A stretch of DNA of 22,384 nucleotides, taken from positions 1 through 22,384 of the forward strand of contig JAJXXM010000206.1 of assembly GCA_021781095.1 (NCBI GenBank), given 5' to 3'. This document shows positions 13,197 to 21,723 of the stretch, piece after piece (within the stretch, counting starts at the first letter, position 1; each line of letters begins with the position of its first letter). The notes below the pieces were generated by a model that was given only the letters and a program-made list of their open reading frames with translations, ran no database searches and had not been told where the DNA came from. The translations under genes and the position numbers were made by a program. Source of the DNA: a bacterium (lineage in GTDB: Bacteria; Eremiobacterota; Eremiobacteria; Baltobacterales; Baltobacteraceae).

Positions 13197-13984
13197 TTCG
13201 TGCGCGAGGGCTCGCTCTCGAACGCGGAGGCCGACGCGTTCTCGACGATATCGATTTCGAACTTCGCCCCGGAGAATTCGTCGCGGTGCTCGGCCCGAAT
13301 GGGGTTGGGAAAACGACGCTGCTCCGTGCCTGTGCGGGCTTTGAAATGCCCGCAGCGGGAACGATCGAACTCGACGGCAAGGCGGTTCATCGCCTTCCGG
13401 TCGCGCGCCGCGCTCGGCACATTGCTATGCTCGCCTCCGACGAACTGCTCGCCGACGAACTCCGGGTGCGCGACGTCGTCGCCATCGGTCGCTTTCCACA
13501 CCGGCCATGGTGGAAGTTCTCCGCCGATGAAGAGGACGAGCGTGCGATCGCCGCGGCGATCGCCGCGACCCATATCGAGGAGTACGTCGACCGCGTTTTC
13601 ACGCATTTGAGCAGCGGCGAGCAGCAACGCGTTTGGATCGCGATGGCGCTCGCGCAGGGAGCTCCGCTCTTACTCCTCGACGAACCGACGACGCACCTCG
13701 ACGTGCGCGTCGCGCACAACGTCCTGGAGCTGCTGCGCGAACGCACGAAGAGCGGGACGAGCGTCCTCTGCGTCCTCCACGACATTAACGAGGCGGCATC
13801 GGTCGCCGACCGCGTACTGCTTTTGGGATGCGGCCGCATGCTCGCACTCGCTCCGCCCGATGAAGTGCTGGCGAGCTCACTGCTCGACGAAGCCTACGGC
13901 ATCACGATGCACCGGGCGCGCACCGACGACGGGCGCACCATCGTCGTTCCGGCGCATGAGATCACTGCGCCGGCTCAGGCGTGA
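13193..13984 (+). CDS. btuD: ABC transporter ATP-binding protein, BtuD/FecE-like
   Basis: The ATPase of the cobalamin importer, 263 residues. The motifs are Walker A GPNGVGKT (34-41), signature LSSGEQQR (139-146), Walker B LLLLDEPT (159-166) and the switch histidine LHD (H196). The region between Walker A and signature (ASDELLADELRVRDVVAIGRFPH) is typical of the siderophore/B12 subgroup. The ATG at 13193 overlaps the permease stop as ATGA, with GGGAG about eight bases upstream, so translation is coupled. It is the last gene of the riboswitch-controlled operon. Its last 10 bases overlap the convergent phosphatase gene. The reading frame is open far upstream, but that part lies antiphase within the permease gene. 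Confidence 0.94.
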   Translation: MIRARGLALERGGRRVLDDIDFELRPGEFVAVLGPNGVGKTTLLRACAGFEMPAAGTIELDGKAVHRLPVARRARHIAMLASDELLADELRVRDVVAIGRFPHRPWWKFSADEEDERAIAAAIAATHIEEYVDRVFTHLSSGEQQRVWIAMALAQGAPLLLLDEPTTHLDVRVAHNVLELLRERTKSGTSVLCVLHDINEAASVADRVLLLGCGRMLALAPPDEVLASSLLDEAYGITMHRARTDDGRTIVVPAHEITAPAQA

Positions 13985-15366
13985 TGACCGTCGTGGACGC
14001 GGACCCGCACCGCAAGAATGGCGACGTCGTCCCGAAGGCGACCACCGGATCGTTCGCGGATGGCGGCGACGATACGGTCGGCGAGTTGCTGGGGATCCTC
14101 CGGGGCGCGCGCGATAATCTCCATCGCACCTTCCTCGCCGAGCAGTTCCCCGGCGGCGTTCCGCGCCTCGGTTAATCCGTCGGTCGAGAGCACCAGCGAA
14201 TCACCGTCGTCGAAGACCACCGTTTTAGTATCGTAGGGCTCCACCATCACCCCAAGAACCGGACCGGTAACGCTTAATTGCCGCACGTCATGCCCGTGTC
14301 GGACGAACGCCGAGTCGTGCCCGGCGCTCGCGTAGGTGAGCTCGCCTTTTGCGGTATCGAGAATTCCAACGAACATCGAGACGAAGAGATACGGGTTCTC
14401 GACGGTCTGCCCGAATGCGATATTGAACTCACTGAGAATTTGTGCCGGGTCGCGACGACGCAATGCAATGCCGCGAACGGTAAATTTGACGAATGCGGTG
14501 ATCACGGCGGCATCGATCCCTTTGCCGCTAACGTCGGCAATGAGCAAGAGCGCGAGATCGTTGGAGAGACGATAGACATCGAAAAGATCACCCCCGACGG
14601 CCGCGTGCGCGTCGGCGGACTCGTACGCACTCCCCAATTCACAGTTTGGAAGCGGAACGTGCTGGCTGACGAACGCACGCTGCAAAATCGCGGTGACGGT
14701 CCGTTCGTCGGCGAGTTGTCGATAGAGATGCGCGCTGTATAAGTTGATGCCGAGTGCGAATACGCCGAAGCCCAGCAGCCACAACGAGCGCAAATAGATC
14801 GCCGAATCGATCGTCGCCTTCAGCCGGGCATCGAGAACGTCGTCTCGATGGGCCAAGCTCAAGGCGATGCTCCGTTCGTAATTCCCCTCGACCGACGACA
14901 AGATGCGGATCGACTCCCCGATTTCGTCGGTGTGAACGAGCGTACCGGCAAACATCGGTTCCGCAATTTGCTTGCTCAGCACTCGGTCGACGCTGTCGTA
15001 GAGTCGCAGTGCTGCCTCCGCGTCGGGCAGGCGCTCCGAGGCAACGATCGCCCGGACTTGCTGCAGCTGCTTCTTTCGCAGCTTCATCGCGCTGTAGTAG
15101 CCCCGGCGAGCCGCGGCACTCGGCGCGCCTCCTTCTATCTGAAGCGCCCCCACGATATCGACGCGCGCCAACGCGATGCGGCTCACTAACAATGCAGCGT
15201 CCGTAACCGTATGCTCTCGTGCGAGAAGGTTTGCGATACGCGTTCTCGTTACGGTCGCAACGCGCAGTGAGAAAAAGATCGCCGCTGCGATGAAGAGCGA
15301 CGAGGCGATCGTTCCCACGAATCGGATGGTAGGTTTCGTAGAGAGCCCCTCCGAAGAGCGTCGCAA
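13975..15366 (-). CDS. Membrane-anchored PP2C-type (SpoIIE/RsbU) serine phosphatase
   Basis: A 463-residue sensor phosphatase. Two membrane helices (about 18-35 and 191-210) enclose a ~155-residue, mostly helical periplasmic region, an arrangement used for sensing outside signals. The cytoplasmic catalytic domain (about 235-455) has metal-binding and fold motifs of the SpoIIE family: AVGGDLFDVY (256-265), IADVSGKGIDAAV (276-288), LVLSTDGLTEARN (391-403) and RDDVAILAVRV (445-455). Such enzymes dephosphorylate STAS anti-anti-sigma proteins in partner-switching pathways; no STAS or anti-sigma gene is nearby. The start at 15366 is a TTG only three bases from the divergent pgm start; a GTG at 15318 is an alternative. 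No ribosome binding site decides between them. Confidence 0.9.
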   Translation of the reverse strand: MRRSSEGLSTKPTIRFVGTIASSLFIAAAIFFSLRVATVTRTRIANLLAREHTVTDAALLVSRIALARVDIVGALQIEGGAPSAAARRGYYSAMKLRKKQLQQVRAIVASERLPDAEAALRLYDSVDRVLSKQIAEPMFAGTLVHTDEIGESIRILSSVEGNYERSIALSLAHRDDVLDARLKATIDSAIYLRSLWLLGFGVFALGINLYSAHLYRQLADERTVTAILQRAFVSQHVPLPNCELGSAYESADAHAAVGGDLFDVYRLSNDLALLLIADVSGKGIDAAVITAFVKFTVRGIALRRRDPAQILSEFNIAFGQTVENPYLFVSMFVGILDTAKGELTYASAGHDSAFVRHGHDVRQLSVTGPVLGVMVEPYDTKTVVFDDGDSLVLSTDGLTEARNAAGELLGEEGAMEIIARAPEDPQQLADRIVAAIRERSGGRLRDDVAILAVRVRVHDGHHA

Positions 15367-15369
15367 GCC

Positions 15370-16722
15370 ATGGAAAAATCAGCGATCGAGAGCGTTTTCA
15401 AGTCCTACGACGTCCGGGGGGTCTTTCCATCCGAGATTAACGTCGAGTTAGCCTATAAAATCGGGCGCTGCTTCGTTCCCCTCCTCGGAGCCAAGCGCAT
15501 CGTCGTCGGGCGCGATATGCGCCCGAGCGGAGAAGAACTCTTCTCCGCCCTGGCTCGCGGGGCGACCGAGGCCGGTGCCGACGTCGTTTCGATCGGCCTG
15601 GTTTCTACCGACGCGCTCTATTTTGCGGTCGGCAAATACGGCTTCGACGGCGGCGTGATGATCACCGCATCGCATAACCCGGCGAAGTACAACGGCATGA
15701 AATTCACGCGCTCGGAAGCGCAAGCGATATCCTTCGACGGTGGGCTCCGCGAGATTCGCGACCGCATCCTCGCCGACGATCTGCCGCCCAAGGCGGCGAA
15801 GCCGGGCAGCATCTCCGAGCGATTCGTTCTCGACGATTTTGCCGAACACGCGCTGAGCTTTATCGACCGCACGAAGGTGAAGCCGTTCAAAATTGCGATC
15901 GACGCCGGCAACGGCATGGCCGGAGCGACGGTCCCGCACGTCTTCAAGCACCTTCCTTGCACCGTCGTGCCGTTATTTTTCGAACTCGACGGGAACTTTC
16001 CCAATCACCCCGCGAGCCCGATCGAGCCCGAGAACATGGTCGATCTTCAAGCGGCGGTGCGAAAACATGGGTGCGATCTCGGCGTCGCGTTCGACGGCGA
16101 TGCCGACCGCATGTTCCTCGTCGACGAACGCGGGGAGCTGATCGACGGAAGTACCGTCACCGCACTCGTCGCCATCAGCACGCTCAAGCGCTATCCCGGC
16201 GCGAAGATCCTCTACAATCTTATTTGTAGCCGCAGCGTTCCCGAACAGATCCTTTCGCACGGCGGCATCCCGGTTCGCTCGCAGGTCGGCCATTCGATCA
16301 TTAAAAAGATCATGCGCGACGACGACGTGGTCTTCGGTGGAGAGCACAGCGGGCATTTCTATTTCCGCGACAACTGGTACGCCGATTCCGGAATGATCGC
16401 GTTGATGTCGTGTCTAGAGCTCTTTAGCGAAAGCCCCGTTGCGGCGAGCGCGACGATCGCGCCGATCGATACCCGCGCGCGTTCCGGCGAGATCAACACG
16501 CACGTCGAGGATATCCAAGCGACCTTACAGCGCCTCGCGGCGGCCCATCCCGACGCCGAAATCGACCACCTCGACGGTCTGACCATCTCCTACCCTCACT
16601 GGTGGATGAACGTCCGCCCCTCCAATACCGAGCCACTCCTCCGCCTGAACGTCGAGGGGGACGACGTTGCGACGATGGAGCGCGAGCGGGACGCCGCCTT
16701 GGCGCTCATTCGAGGAAAGTAG
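15370..16722 (+). CDS. manB: Phosphomannomutase/phosphoglucomutase
   Basis: An alpha-D-phosphohexomutase, converting hexose 6-phosphate and 1-phosphate forms for nucleotide-sugar, polysaccharide and glycan synthesis. At 450 residues it has all four domain signatures: SYDVRG (12-17), the phosphoserine loop TASHNPAKYNGMK with catalytic Ser101, the magnesium site DGDADR (242-247), the sugar-binding loop GEHSGH (324-329) and the phosphate-binding RPSNTEP (416-422). GEHSGH is characteristic of the dual-specificity PMM/PGM (AlgC/ManB) type. The start is the ATG at 15370, supported by the immediate family-like start; the ribosome binding site is poor. Its promoter must lie inside the 5' end of the divergent phosphatase gene. 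The gene symbol is by family and not certain. Confidence 0.93.
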   Translation: MEKSAIESVFKSYDVRGVFPSEINVELAYKIGRCFVPLLGAKRIVVGRDMRPSGEELFSALARGATEAGADVVSIGLVSTDALYFAVGKYGFDGGVMITASHNPAKYNGMKFTRSEAQAISFDGGLREIRDRILADDLPPKAAKPGSISERFVLDDFAEHALSFIDRTKVKPFKIAIDAGNGMAGATVPHVFKHLPCTVVPLFFELDGNFPNHPASPIEPENMVDLQAAVRKHGCDLGVAFDGDADRMFLVDERGELIDGSTVTALVAISTLKRYPGAKILYNLICSRSVPEQILSHGGIPVRSQVGHSIIKKIMRDDDVVFGGEHSGHFYFRDNWYADSGMIALMSCLELFSESPVAASATIAPIDTRARSGEINTHVEDIQATLQRLAAAHPDAEIDHLDGLTISYPHWWMNVRPSNTEPLLRLNVEGDDVATMERERDAALALIRGK

Positions 16723-16751
16723 CGGCGGCGAAACCTCGGCCGCGCTACCGT

Positions 16752-16779
16752 GGTTGATGCGGGGTTACGCACCTCAACC
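16752..16779 (+). other. Hairpin between the hexomutase gene and dps
   Basis: GGTTGATGCG pairs with CGCA and TCAACC (two-base bulge) around a GGGTTA loop. There is no T-tract. It could end or stabilise the upstream message, or serve as an operator for dps, whose ribosome binding site AAAGGA begins eight bases later. Confidence 0.4.
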
Positions 16780-16802
16780 CAACCGTAAAGGATGACCGTA
16801 GA

Positions 16803-17303
16803 ATGACCGCAACCAATTCCTTACTTCACCGCACTCGCATCGAGCTGCCGCTGCAGAGCCGCGAACGGCTGATCGCGCTCCTCAATGCGACGCTTGCGAC
16901 CGCGCTCGATTTCAAGACGCAGATCAAGCAAGCTCATTGGAACGTCGCCGGTCCGCACTTTATCGCGCTCCATGAATTTTTCGATACGCTCGCCGATGAA
17001 GCCGAGGCGGCGGTGGACCTGGTAGCCGAACGCGTCCTCCAACTCGGCGGAACCGCTTTGGGCACCGCAAAGATCGCTGCCGATCGCTCCATTCTCGGAG
17101 AATATCCCCATCATGCGGTCGACGGAAAGCAGCACCTCGAAGCGCTCGCCGAACGCATGGCGATCTTCGCCAATCACCTGCGCGCACAGATCGACGAAAG
17201 CGGCAAACTCGGGGATCAGGCAACGGCGGATATCTATACCGAGCTCTGCCGTGCCGCCGATAAGAGCCTGTGGATGCTGGAAGCGCATCTTCGAACCGCC
17301 TAA
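16803..17303 (+). CDS. dps: Dps family DNA-binding ferritin-like protein
   Basis: Dps forms a 12-subunit shell that oxidises Fe(II) with hydrogen peroxide, stores iron and often binds DNA under starvation or oxidative stress. The 166-residue product has the full ferroxidase set in family spacing: H45 in KQAHWNVAGPHF, H57, D61, D72 and E76. The N-terminus is short with only a few Arg residues, so DNA binding is unsure. The start has AAAGGA about ten bases upstream, slightly far. An ATG at 16792 in another frame gives only four codons and ends at the dps start; I do not count it. A dynamin-like gene begins 11 bases after the stop, suggesting cotranscription. Confidence 0.93.
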   Translation: MTATNSLLHRTRIELPLQSRERLIALLNATLATALDFKTQIKQAHWNVAGPHFIALHEFFDTLADEAEAAVDLVAERVLQLGGTALGTAKIAADRSILGEYPHHAVDGKQHLEALAERMAIFANHLRAQIDESGKLGDQATADIYTELCRAADKSLWMLEAHLRTA

Positions 17304-17314
17304 CGACCGTATAG

Positions 17315-20044
17315 TTGAGCGCTTTGAGTACCGTGAACGCCGACGCGATGCGTCGGTACGACCGGACGCGCGACGATCTCGTCGCGCGTCTCCTCGTTCT
17401 GGAAGACGCACTCGACGAGCCATCGAGCCAACGGCTCCGCTCGGCGCGCGAAATGCTCGCTCGCGGAAAATTCGTGCTCGCGGTCGTCGGTGAGTTTTCC
17501 AGCGGGAAGTCCTATCTCCTCAACGCGCTCCTAGGAAAATTTCGTCGCGAGGTGCAGGGCGAAACGCGACGGCTCGTCGGCCTCCTCGCCGTCGATATCA
17601 ATCCGTCGACGGCCACGATTACCGAACTGGAGAACGGCGAACGAGACGAGGCGCTCGCCTATTACGAAAGCGGGCGGACCGAACGCATTCCGCTCGATCG
17701 CCTCAATCGATTTATCGCCGTTGGTTCCGGCGACGTCGGCACGCTACACACGGCAACGACCGATGAAAGCGACGTGCCGACGCGCGTCCGCGTCACCACG
17801 CCGTCGGAGTTCCTCGCCCGCGGGTTTCTCGTCGCCGATACGCCGGGGCTCGCTTCGGCGAATCCGGCCCATCGCCGCGCGACGCTGGGCTTCTTGCCCG
17901 GCGCCGACGCCGTGCTCTATCTCATCGACACGCAACAGCCGTTCAGCGAAGGCGATGCGTCGTTTTTGGGAATCGTTCGCCGTCACATCGACAGCATTTT
18001 TATCGTCCAAACCAAAATCGATCTCTGGAATCGTGTCAGTGCCGACGGACGGCCGGCATGGCAGAACGCGACCGAGCGCATCGAGCGCCTCGCGGCGATC
18101 CACGCTCCGGGGACCTACGTCTATCCGCTCTCCGCGCGCGATTACGTCGAGGGCACCTTCGACGAGGATTCCGAGCGCGTAAGCGCAAGTCGCTTTCTTC
18201 CGTTTCTCGAAGCGCTCGATGCATCGCTTATCGCACGAACCGGGCGCTCGCGCTTACGGCGGGCTCGCGACGCCGCCGTTCGCGTCGGCGGCGATGCGAT
18301 CGCCCGGATCGACGGCGACCTGGCGATGCTCGCCCTCCCCAGCGAGACGCTCCACGCCGAATTGCTCGCACGGACGCCGAAGCTCGTCGAGCTCGATGCC
18401 CGCATCGAGGAGCAACGTGCGCGCCTGCGTGCCGAGAGTTCCGCGCGCCGCTCCCGGCTCTCGCAAGAGTGCGCGGCGCTAGGTGAGGAACTCGAACTCG
18501 CACTCGCTCAGGCGTTCGATACGACCGATATTGCGAAGCTTCGCGATCGCGCGCGACTCCACGTGCTCGTCGACCGCGTAACGGCGCACGCCGTCGAGGC
18601 CTTCGCGAAACGTGCGGCGCTTCTCGCCGTCGAACCGCTCGAGGCGATCGAACATGCGAGCGGCACGGATATCCCGCTTCGCTTCTCGCTCGTCGAAGCG
18701 GCGGCGCTCGCCTTCGGCGGCCAACTCGGAACGAGCCTGTGGAGCGGAGACCCCGCCGACGCGATCGCGGCAACCATCGTCCTCGACGCAATCGGCGGCC
18801 CCGCGATCGCATTGGTTCATGCGATTTCCATGCGGTTTGCGGCCGCCGCCGCCGACACGTATATGAAGCGCGAGCTGATCGCGGATTTGCGTGCATCGAT
18901 TTTCCCGGCGCTACGCGACGACGTTGCGGATTTGGGCGAACGGATCGCGACGAATATCGAACGGATCGACGTCGCGCTCGATGCGGCGTTGCTCGAAGCC
19001 GGGCGCACCGCGCGCGACGCCGATATCGGCAGCGTCGAACGCGCGCTCGCCGCCGTCGCCGAGAACGACGTCCCCGCGCGGGTTGCGTCGATGCGTTTGC
19101 GTCGTGCGACGATCGACCGCGAACTGAACGAGATCGAACGCATCGCCAATGCGTTTCTCGCCGAGGCCCCGGAGATCGCCCCCGCCGATCCCGGAACCGA
19201 GATGCTTCGCCGCGCACATAGCGACCCGAGCCTCGATGCCGCCGCATACGCGCGCGGGTTGCGCCCGCAGCGTTGGCGCGTCGCCATCGTCGGCGCTTTG
19301 CGCCGAGGAAAATCCGCGCTCATCGACGCCTTCGCCGGGAGCGCCGTTCTCGGCGACGAGGTTCCCGGCATGGCGCGTTTTCCAATTCACGTTCGGTATG
19401 GCGAACGGCACGAGGCCTTCGCACTCGACGCCGAGGGCGCCTGGAGTGCGATCGACACCGCGTCGGTTGGGGAAGCGGCGCAGCGCTCTCCGGTTCTCGT
19501 CCTAACGCCCTGGAATTTCCCGCGCGAGTTGGTGCTCGTGCACGCGCCGGCGTTCGATTCCGGCGACATCGATGCCGAGGACATCGCGCTGATGGCGGCG
19601 CGGAGTGCGAGCGAGGTGCTCTGCCTCTTCTCGCGTCAACTCTCCGAACGCGAATTGAGTCTCTACGAGCGCATCGCCGAATTCGGCAAACCGATGCTCT
19701 TCGCACATACGATGGCCGACAACGAGAGCGCGAACGATCGACGCAACGTCGTCGATCTCGCCCGACGATACCTCGCCGAACGAAAAATTCCGGCGGCGCG
19801 CGTCTTCACCGTCTCCGCGCAAGAGTACGCAGGCGCCGTTGCGAACCGGCGCGCTCCCGCCGGCTGGAACGAACTCGGCGCGCTCCGGGAGACGCTCGAC
19901 GGGCACGCCACGGCGCATATGGAGCGCCTCGCCCGCCTCGAACGCTCGAGCGCCGAGATCGGCCGCGAGCTCGCGCGGCCGGCCGCCGATTCCGAGCCGT
20001 CGGGGCGCGCCCCGGCCTTTCTGCGCCGTCTCTTCGGGCGCTAG
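17315..20044 (+). CDS. Tandem (double-headed) bacterial dynamin-like GTPase
   Basis: A 909-residue protein with two dynamin-type GTPase modules. Module 1: P-loop GEFSSGKS (59-66), Ser/Thr switch near NPSTATIT (97-104), G3 DTPG (175-178), G4 TKID (233-236), then long charged helices and a hydrophobic region at about 461-515 suited to membrane insertion. Module 2 begins near residue 650 with P-loop GALRRGKS (660-667), but the expected DxPG is HAPAF (743-747) and the TKxD is replaced by HTMADN (798-803), so this head may bind nucleotide weakly or not at all. Fused double dynamins such as DynA of Bacillus bridge or fuse membranes and aid membrane repair. The start is uncertain: TTG 17315, GTG 17333 or ATG 17348, none with a clear ribosome binding site. 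Confidence 0.82.
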   Translation: MSALSTVNADAMRRYDRTRDDLVARLLVLEDALDEPSSQRLRSAREMLARGKFVLAVVGEFSSGKSYLLNALLGKFRREVQGETRRLVGLLAVDINPSTATITELENGERDEALAYYESGRTERIPLDRLNRFIAVGSGDVGTLHTATTDESDVPTRVRVTTPSEFLARGFLVADTPGLASANPAHRRATLGFLPGADAVLYLIDTQQPFSEGDASFLGIVRRHIDSIFIVQTKIDLWNRVSADGRPAWQNATERIERLAAIHAPGTYVYPLSARDYVEGTFDEDSERVSASRFLPFLEALDASLIARTGRSRLRRARDAAVRVGGDAIARIDGDLAMLALPSETLHAELLARTPKLVELDARIEEQRARLRAESSARRSRLSQECAALGEELELALAQAFDTTDIAKLRDRARLHVLVDRVTAHAVEAFAKRAALLAVEPLEAIEHASGTDIPLRFSLVEAAALAFGGQLGTSLWSGDPADAIAATIVLDAIGGPAIALVHAISMRFAAAAADTYMKRELIADLRASIFPALRDDVADLGERIATNIERIDVALDAALLEAGRTARDADIGSVERALAAVAENDVPARVASMRLRRATIDRELNEIERIANAFLAEAPEIAPADPGTEMLRRAHSDPSLDAAAYARGLRPQRWRVAIVGALRRGKSALIDAFAGSAVLGDEVPGMARFPIHVRYGERHEAFALDAEGAWSAIDTASVGEAAQRSPVLVLTPWNFPRELVLVHAPAFDSGDIDAEDIALMAARSASEVLCLFSRQLSERELSLYERIAEFGKPMLFAHTMADNESANDRRNVVDLARRYLAERKIPAARVFTVSAQEYAGAVANRRAPAGWNELGALRETLDGHATAHMERLARLERSSAEIGRELARPAADSEPSGRAPAFLRRLFGR

Positions 20045-20079
20045 GGGGTCGTCCCGGCCCGTCGAAGCAGCGGTTAGGT

Positions 20080-21225
20080 ATGCCTATCATCATCGGCCCA
20101 GCCTTCCTCGCCTTGGGCGACGGCAGCTCGGCCTACGCGCGGCTCGCGATCGACCGTGGCCGCATCGCAGCGATCCTTCCCGCCGAAGGCCCCAGCGACT
20201 ATCCGTGCCCCGAGGGCTGTTCGGTCGCGCCCGGCCTGATCGATCTGCACACCAACGGTGCCGACGACATGCTCTTCAATCGCGACCAGGGCTACGCCGT
20301 GCCGGTCGCTTCGCGCGCCTACGCCGCGACCGGTGCGACCGGATTCGTCGCCTCGGTGATGACGGCACCGTGGGAATCGATGCTCCACGCGGCCTCGGAG
20401 ATCGTCGAAGCCGCGCACGAACTCGAAGAGAACCATCCACAGGGAGCTCGCTGCCTCGGCATTCACTTCGAAGGCCCGTTTCTCAACGCAAAATTTCGCC
20501 GCGTTCATCGCGGCGATTGTCTGCTTCCGGCGTCGAGCGTTCGAGCGCAAGAGATGGTCGACGCTTGCCGTGGAGCGCTGGTCATGGTCACGCTCGCACC
20601 CGAGGTCGACGGCGCGAGCGAATTCGTGCGAACGATGCTCGAACACGGCGTCGCCTGTTCGGCGGGGCACACCGCGGCGCGCTATGCCGAGGGTCTATTG
20701 GCCATCGGCACGGGCTACCGTAGCCTCACCCACGCTTTTAACGGCATGGGGCCGCTCGACCATCGCGACCCGTCGTTGCTCGCCGCCTTCATGCAAGATC
20801 GGCGCACGACCGTTCAGCTGATTTGCGACGGGCATCACGTCGCTCCGCCGATGGTCGATCTGCTCTATCGGATGCTCGGCGATCGCGTCGTCCTAACGAC
20901 CGATTTCATGCCGCCCGCAGGGCCGGGCTATCGCGTCGAAGGCGGCGTCATGCGCGCCGACGACGGCACGATTGCCGGCAGCGCGCTGACGATGGACCGC
21001 GCGCTACGCAATTATATGGCATTCACCGGTTTGCCGTTCGCACAAGCGATCGTCGCGGCCTCACACGCGCCCGCGCGAACGATCGGCGCGCAGAACGAGA
21101 TCGGGCGTATCGCCGTCGGCATGCGCGCCGACCTTTCGTTCTGGGACGACCGTTACGAAGTGCTTGCAGCGATGGTCGGTGGCGAGATCGTCTATCGGCG
21201 CGAGGAGACGCTCGTCCTCACCTAA
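20080..21225 (+). CDS. nagA: N-acetylglucosamine-6-phosphate deacetylase (NagA)
   Basis: This amidohydrolase removes acetate from GlcNAc-6-phosphate in amino-sugar and peptidoglycan recycling. The 381-residue product has a small N-terminal beta domain, then PGLIDLHTNG (51-60), the metal ligand Glu in HFEGPFLN (E131), SAGHTAA with H197, LTHAFNGMGPLDHRDPS with H218, the ICDGHHV loop (about 248-254) and the catalytic Asp in LTTDFMPPAG (D275). HTN replaces the HxH of some members, which fits a single-metal NagA. The ATG at 20080 follows a weak TTAGGT; the gap to the dynamin gene is only 35 bases. No nagB or kinase is adjacent, so the gene seems separated from its pathway. The gene ends eight bases before the convergent DUF2721 gene. 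Confidence 0.92.
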   Translation: MPIIIGPAFLALGDGSSAYARLAIDRGRIAAILPAEGPSDYPCPEGCSVAPGLIDLHTNGADDMLFNRDQGYAVPVASRAYAATGATGFVASVMTAPWESMLHAASEIVEAAHELEENHPQGARCLGIHFEGPFLNAKFRRVHRGDCLLPASSVRAQEMVDACRGALVMVTLAPEVDGASEFVRTMLEHGVACSAGHTAARYAEGLLAIGTGYRSLTHAFNGMGPLDHRDPSLLAAFMQDRRTTVQLICDGHHVAPPMVDLLYRMLGDRVVLTTDFMPPAGPGYRVEGGVMRADDGTIAGSALTMDRALRNYMAFTGLPFAQAIVAASHAPARTIGAQNEIGRIAVGMRADLSFWDDRYEVLAAMVGGEIVYRREETLVLT

Positions 21226-21233
21226 ACGAGTGA

Positions 21234-21722
21234 CTATGCCCCGAGTTCGCGCGCGATCTCCGCTTTCATGGCGTCGGTCGATACGCGCGTTTCCAAGAAT
21301 ACGCCGATCGCCCCAACGAGAACGGTAAGCGTTCCGCCCACGGTCAATGCCGTCGGCAACCACGGTAACGCATCGTGCGTCAAGGCATTGAGCGCTACCG
21401 CAAGGCTCGCCAAAACGAAGAGGCCGATCGCGAGATGGTATGCCGAGAGCGCTCGCTGCAGATAACTAATCCGCGTCTGGTAGAGCCGCAGCTCGGCGAG
21501 GATCGCATCGCGCTGATTATTTCCGTCCGACGGCAAGGCGTGAATCTCGACGAAGAGGGCACGGGCCCGGTCGACGGCGCGCACGACGCGCGTCATGGTC
21601 ACGTTCAATAAATTACCGCACGCCAAGATAAACACCGCGGGGGCGATCATCTGCGCGATAATTGCGGTAACCGGGGTTCCTTGAGCCATCCCCATCGAAA
21701 ATGGAAGCGATCCCGCCTGCAT
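21234..21722 (-). CDS. DUF2721 family membrane protein
   Basis: A 162-residue inner membrane protein of unknown function. Three hydrophobic segments are visible: about 18-36 (TAIIAQMIAPAVFILACGN), 97-116 (AYHLAIGLFVLASLAVALNA) and 124-148. Between the first two lies a charged helical region (RVVRAVDRARALFVEIHALP to AELRLYQTRISYLQRAL), the pattern that defines DUF2721. The ATG at 21722 has GGAGG eight bases upstream and comes one base after the stop of the LivF-type gene, so the two are translationally coupled. The frame extends further upstream to 21848 only through the ABC gene. Its role with the transporter is unknown and may be only positional. Confidence 0.85.
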   Translation of the reverse strand: MQAGSLPFSMGMAQGTPVTAIIAQMIAPAVFILACGNLLNVTMTRVVRAVDRARALFVEIHALPSDGNNQRDAILAELRLYQTRISYLQRALSAYHLAIGLFVLASLAVALNALTHDALPWLPTALTVGGTLTVLVGAIGVFLETRVSTDAMKAEIARELGA

Positions 21723-21723
21723 G

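Noticed and set aside
16792..16806. Four-codon leader ORF ending in ATGA at the dps start
   Set aside because: Its ATG overlaps the AAAGGA ribosome binding site, leaving no spacing for initiation.
18228..19247. 339-codon minus-strand open frame
   Set aside because: Arg-rich antisense shadow of the dynamin-like gene.
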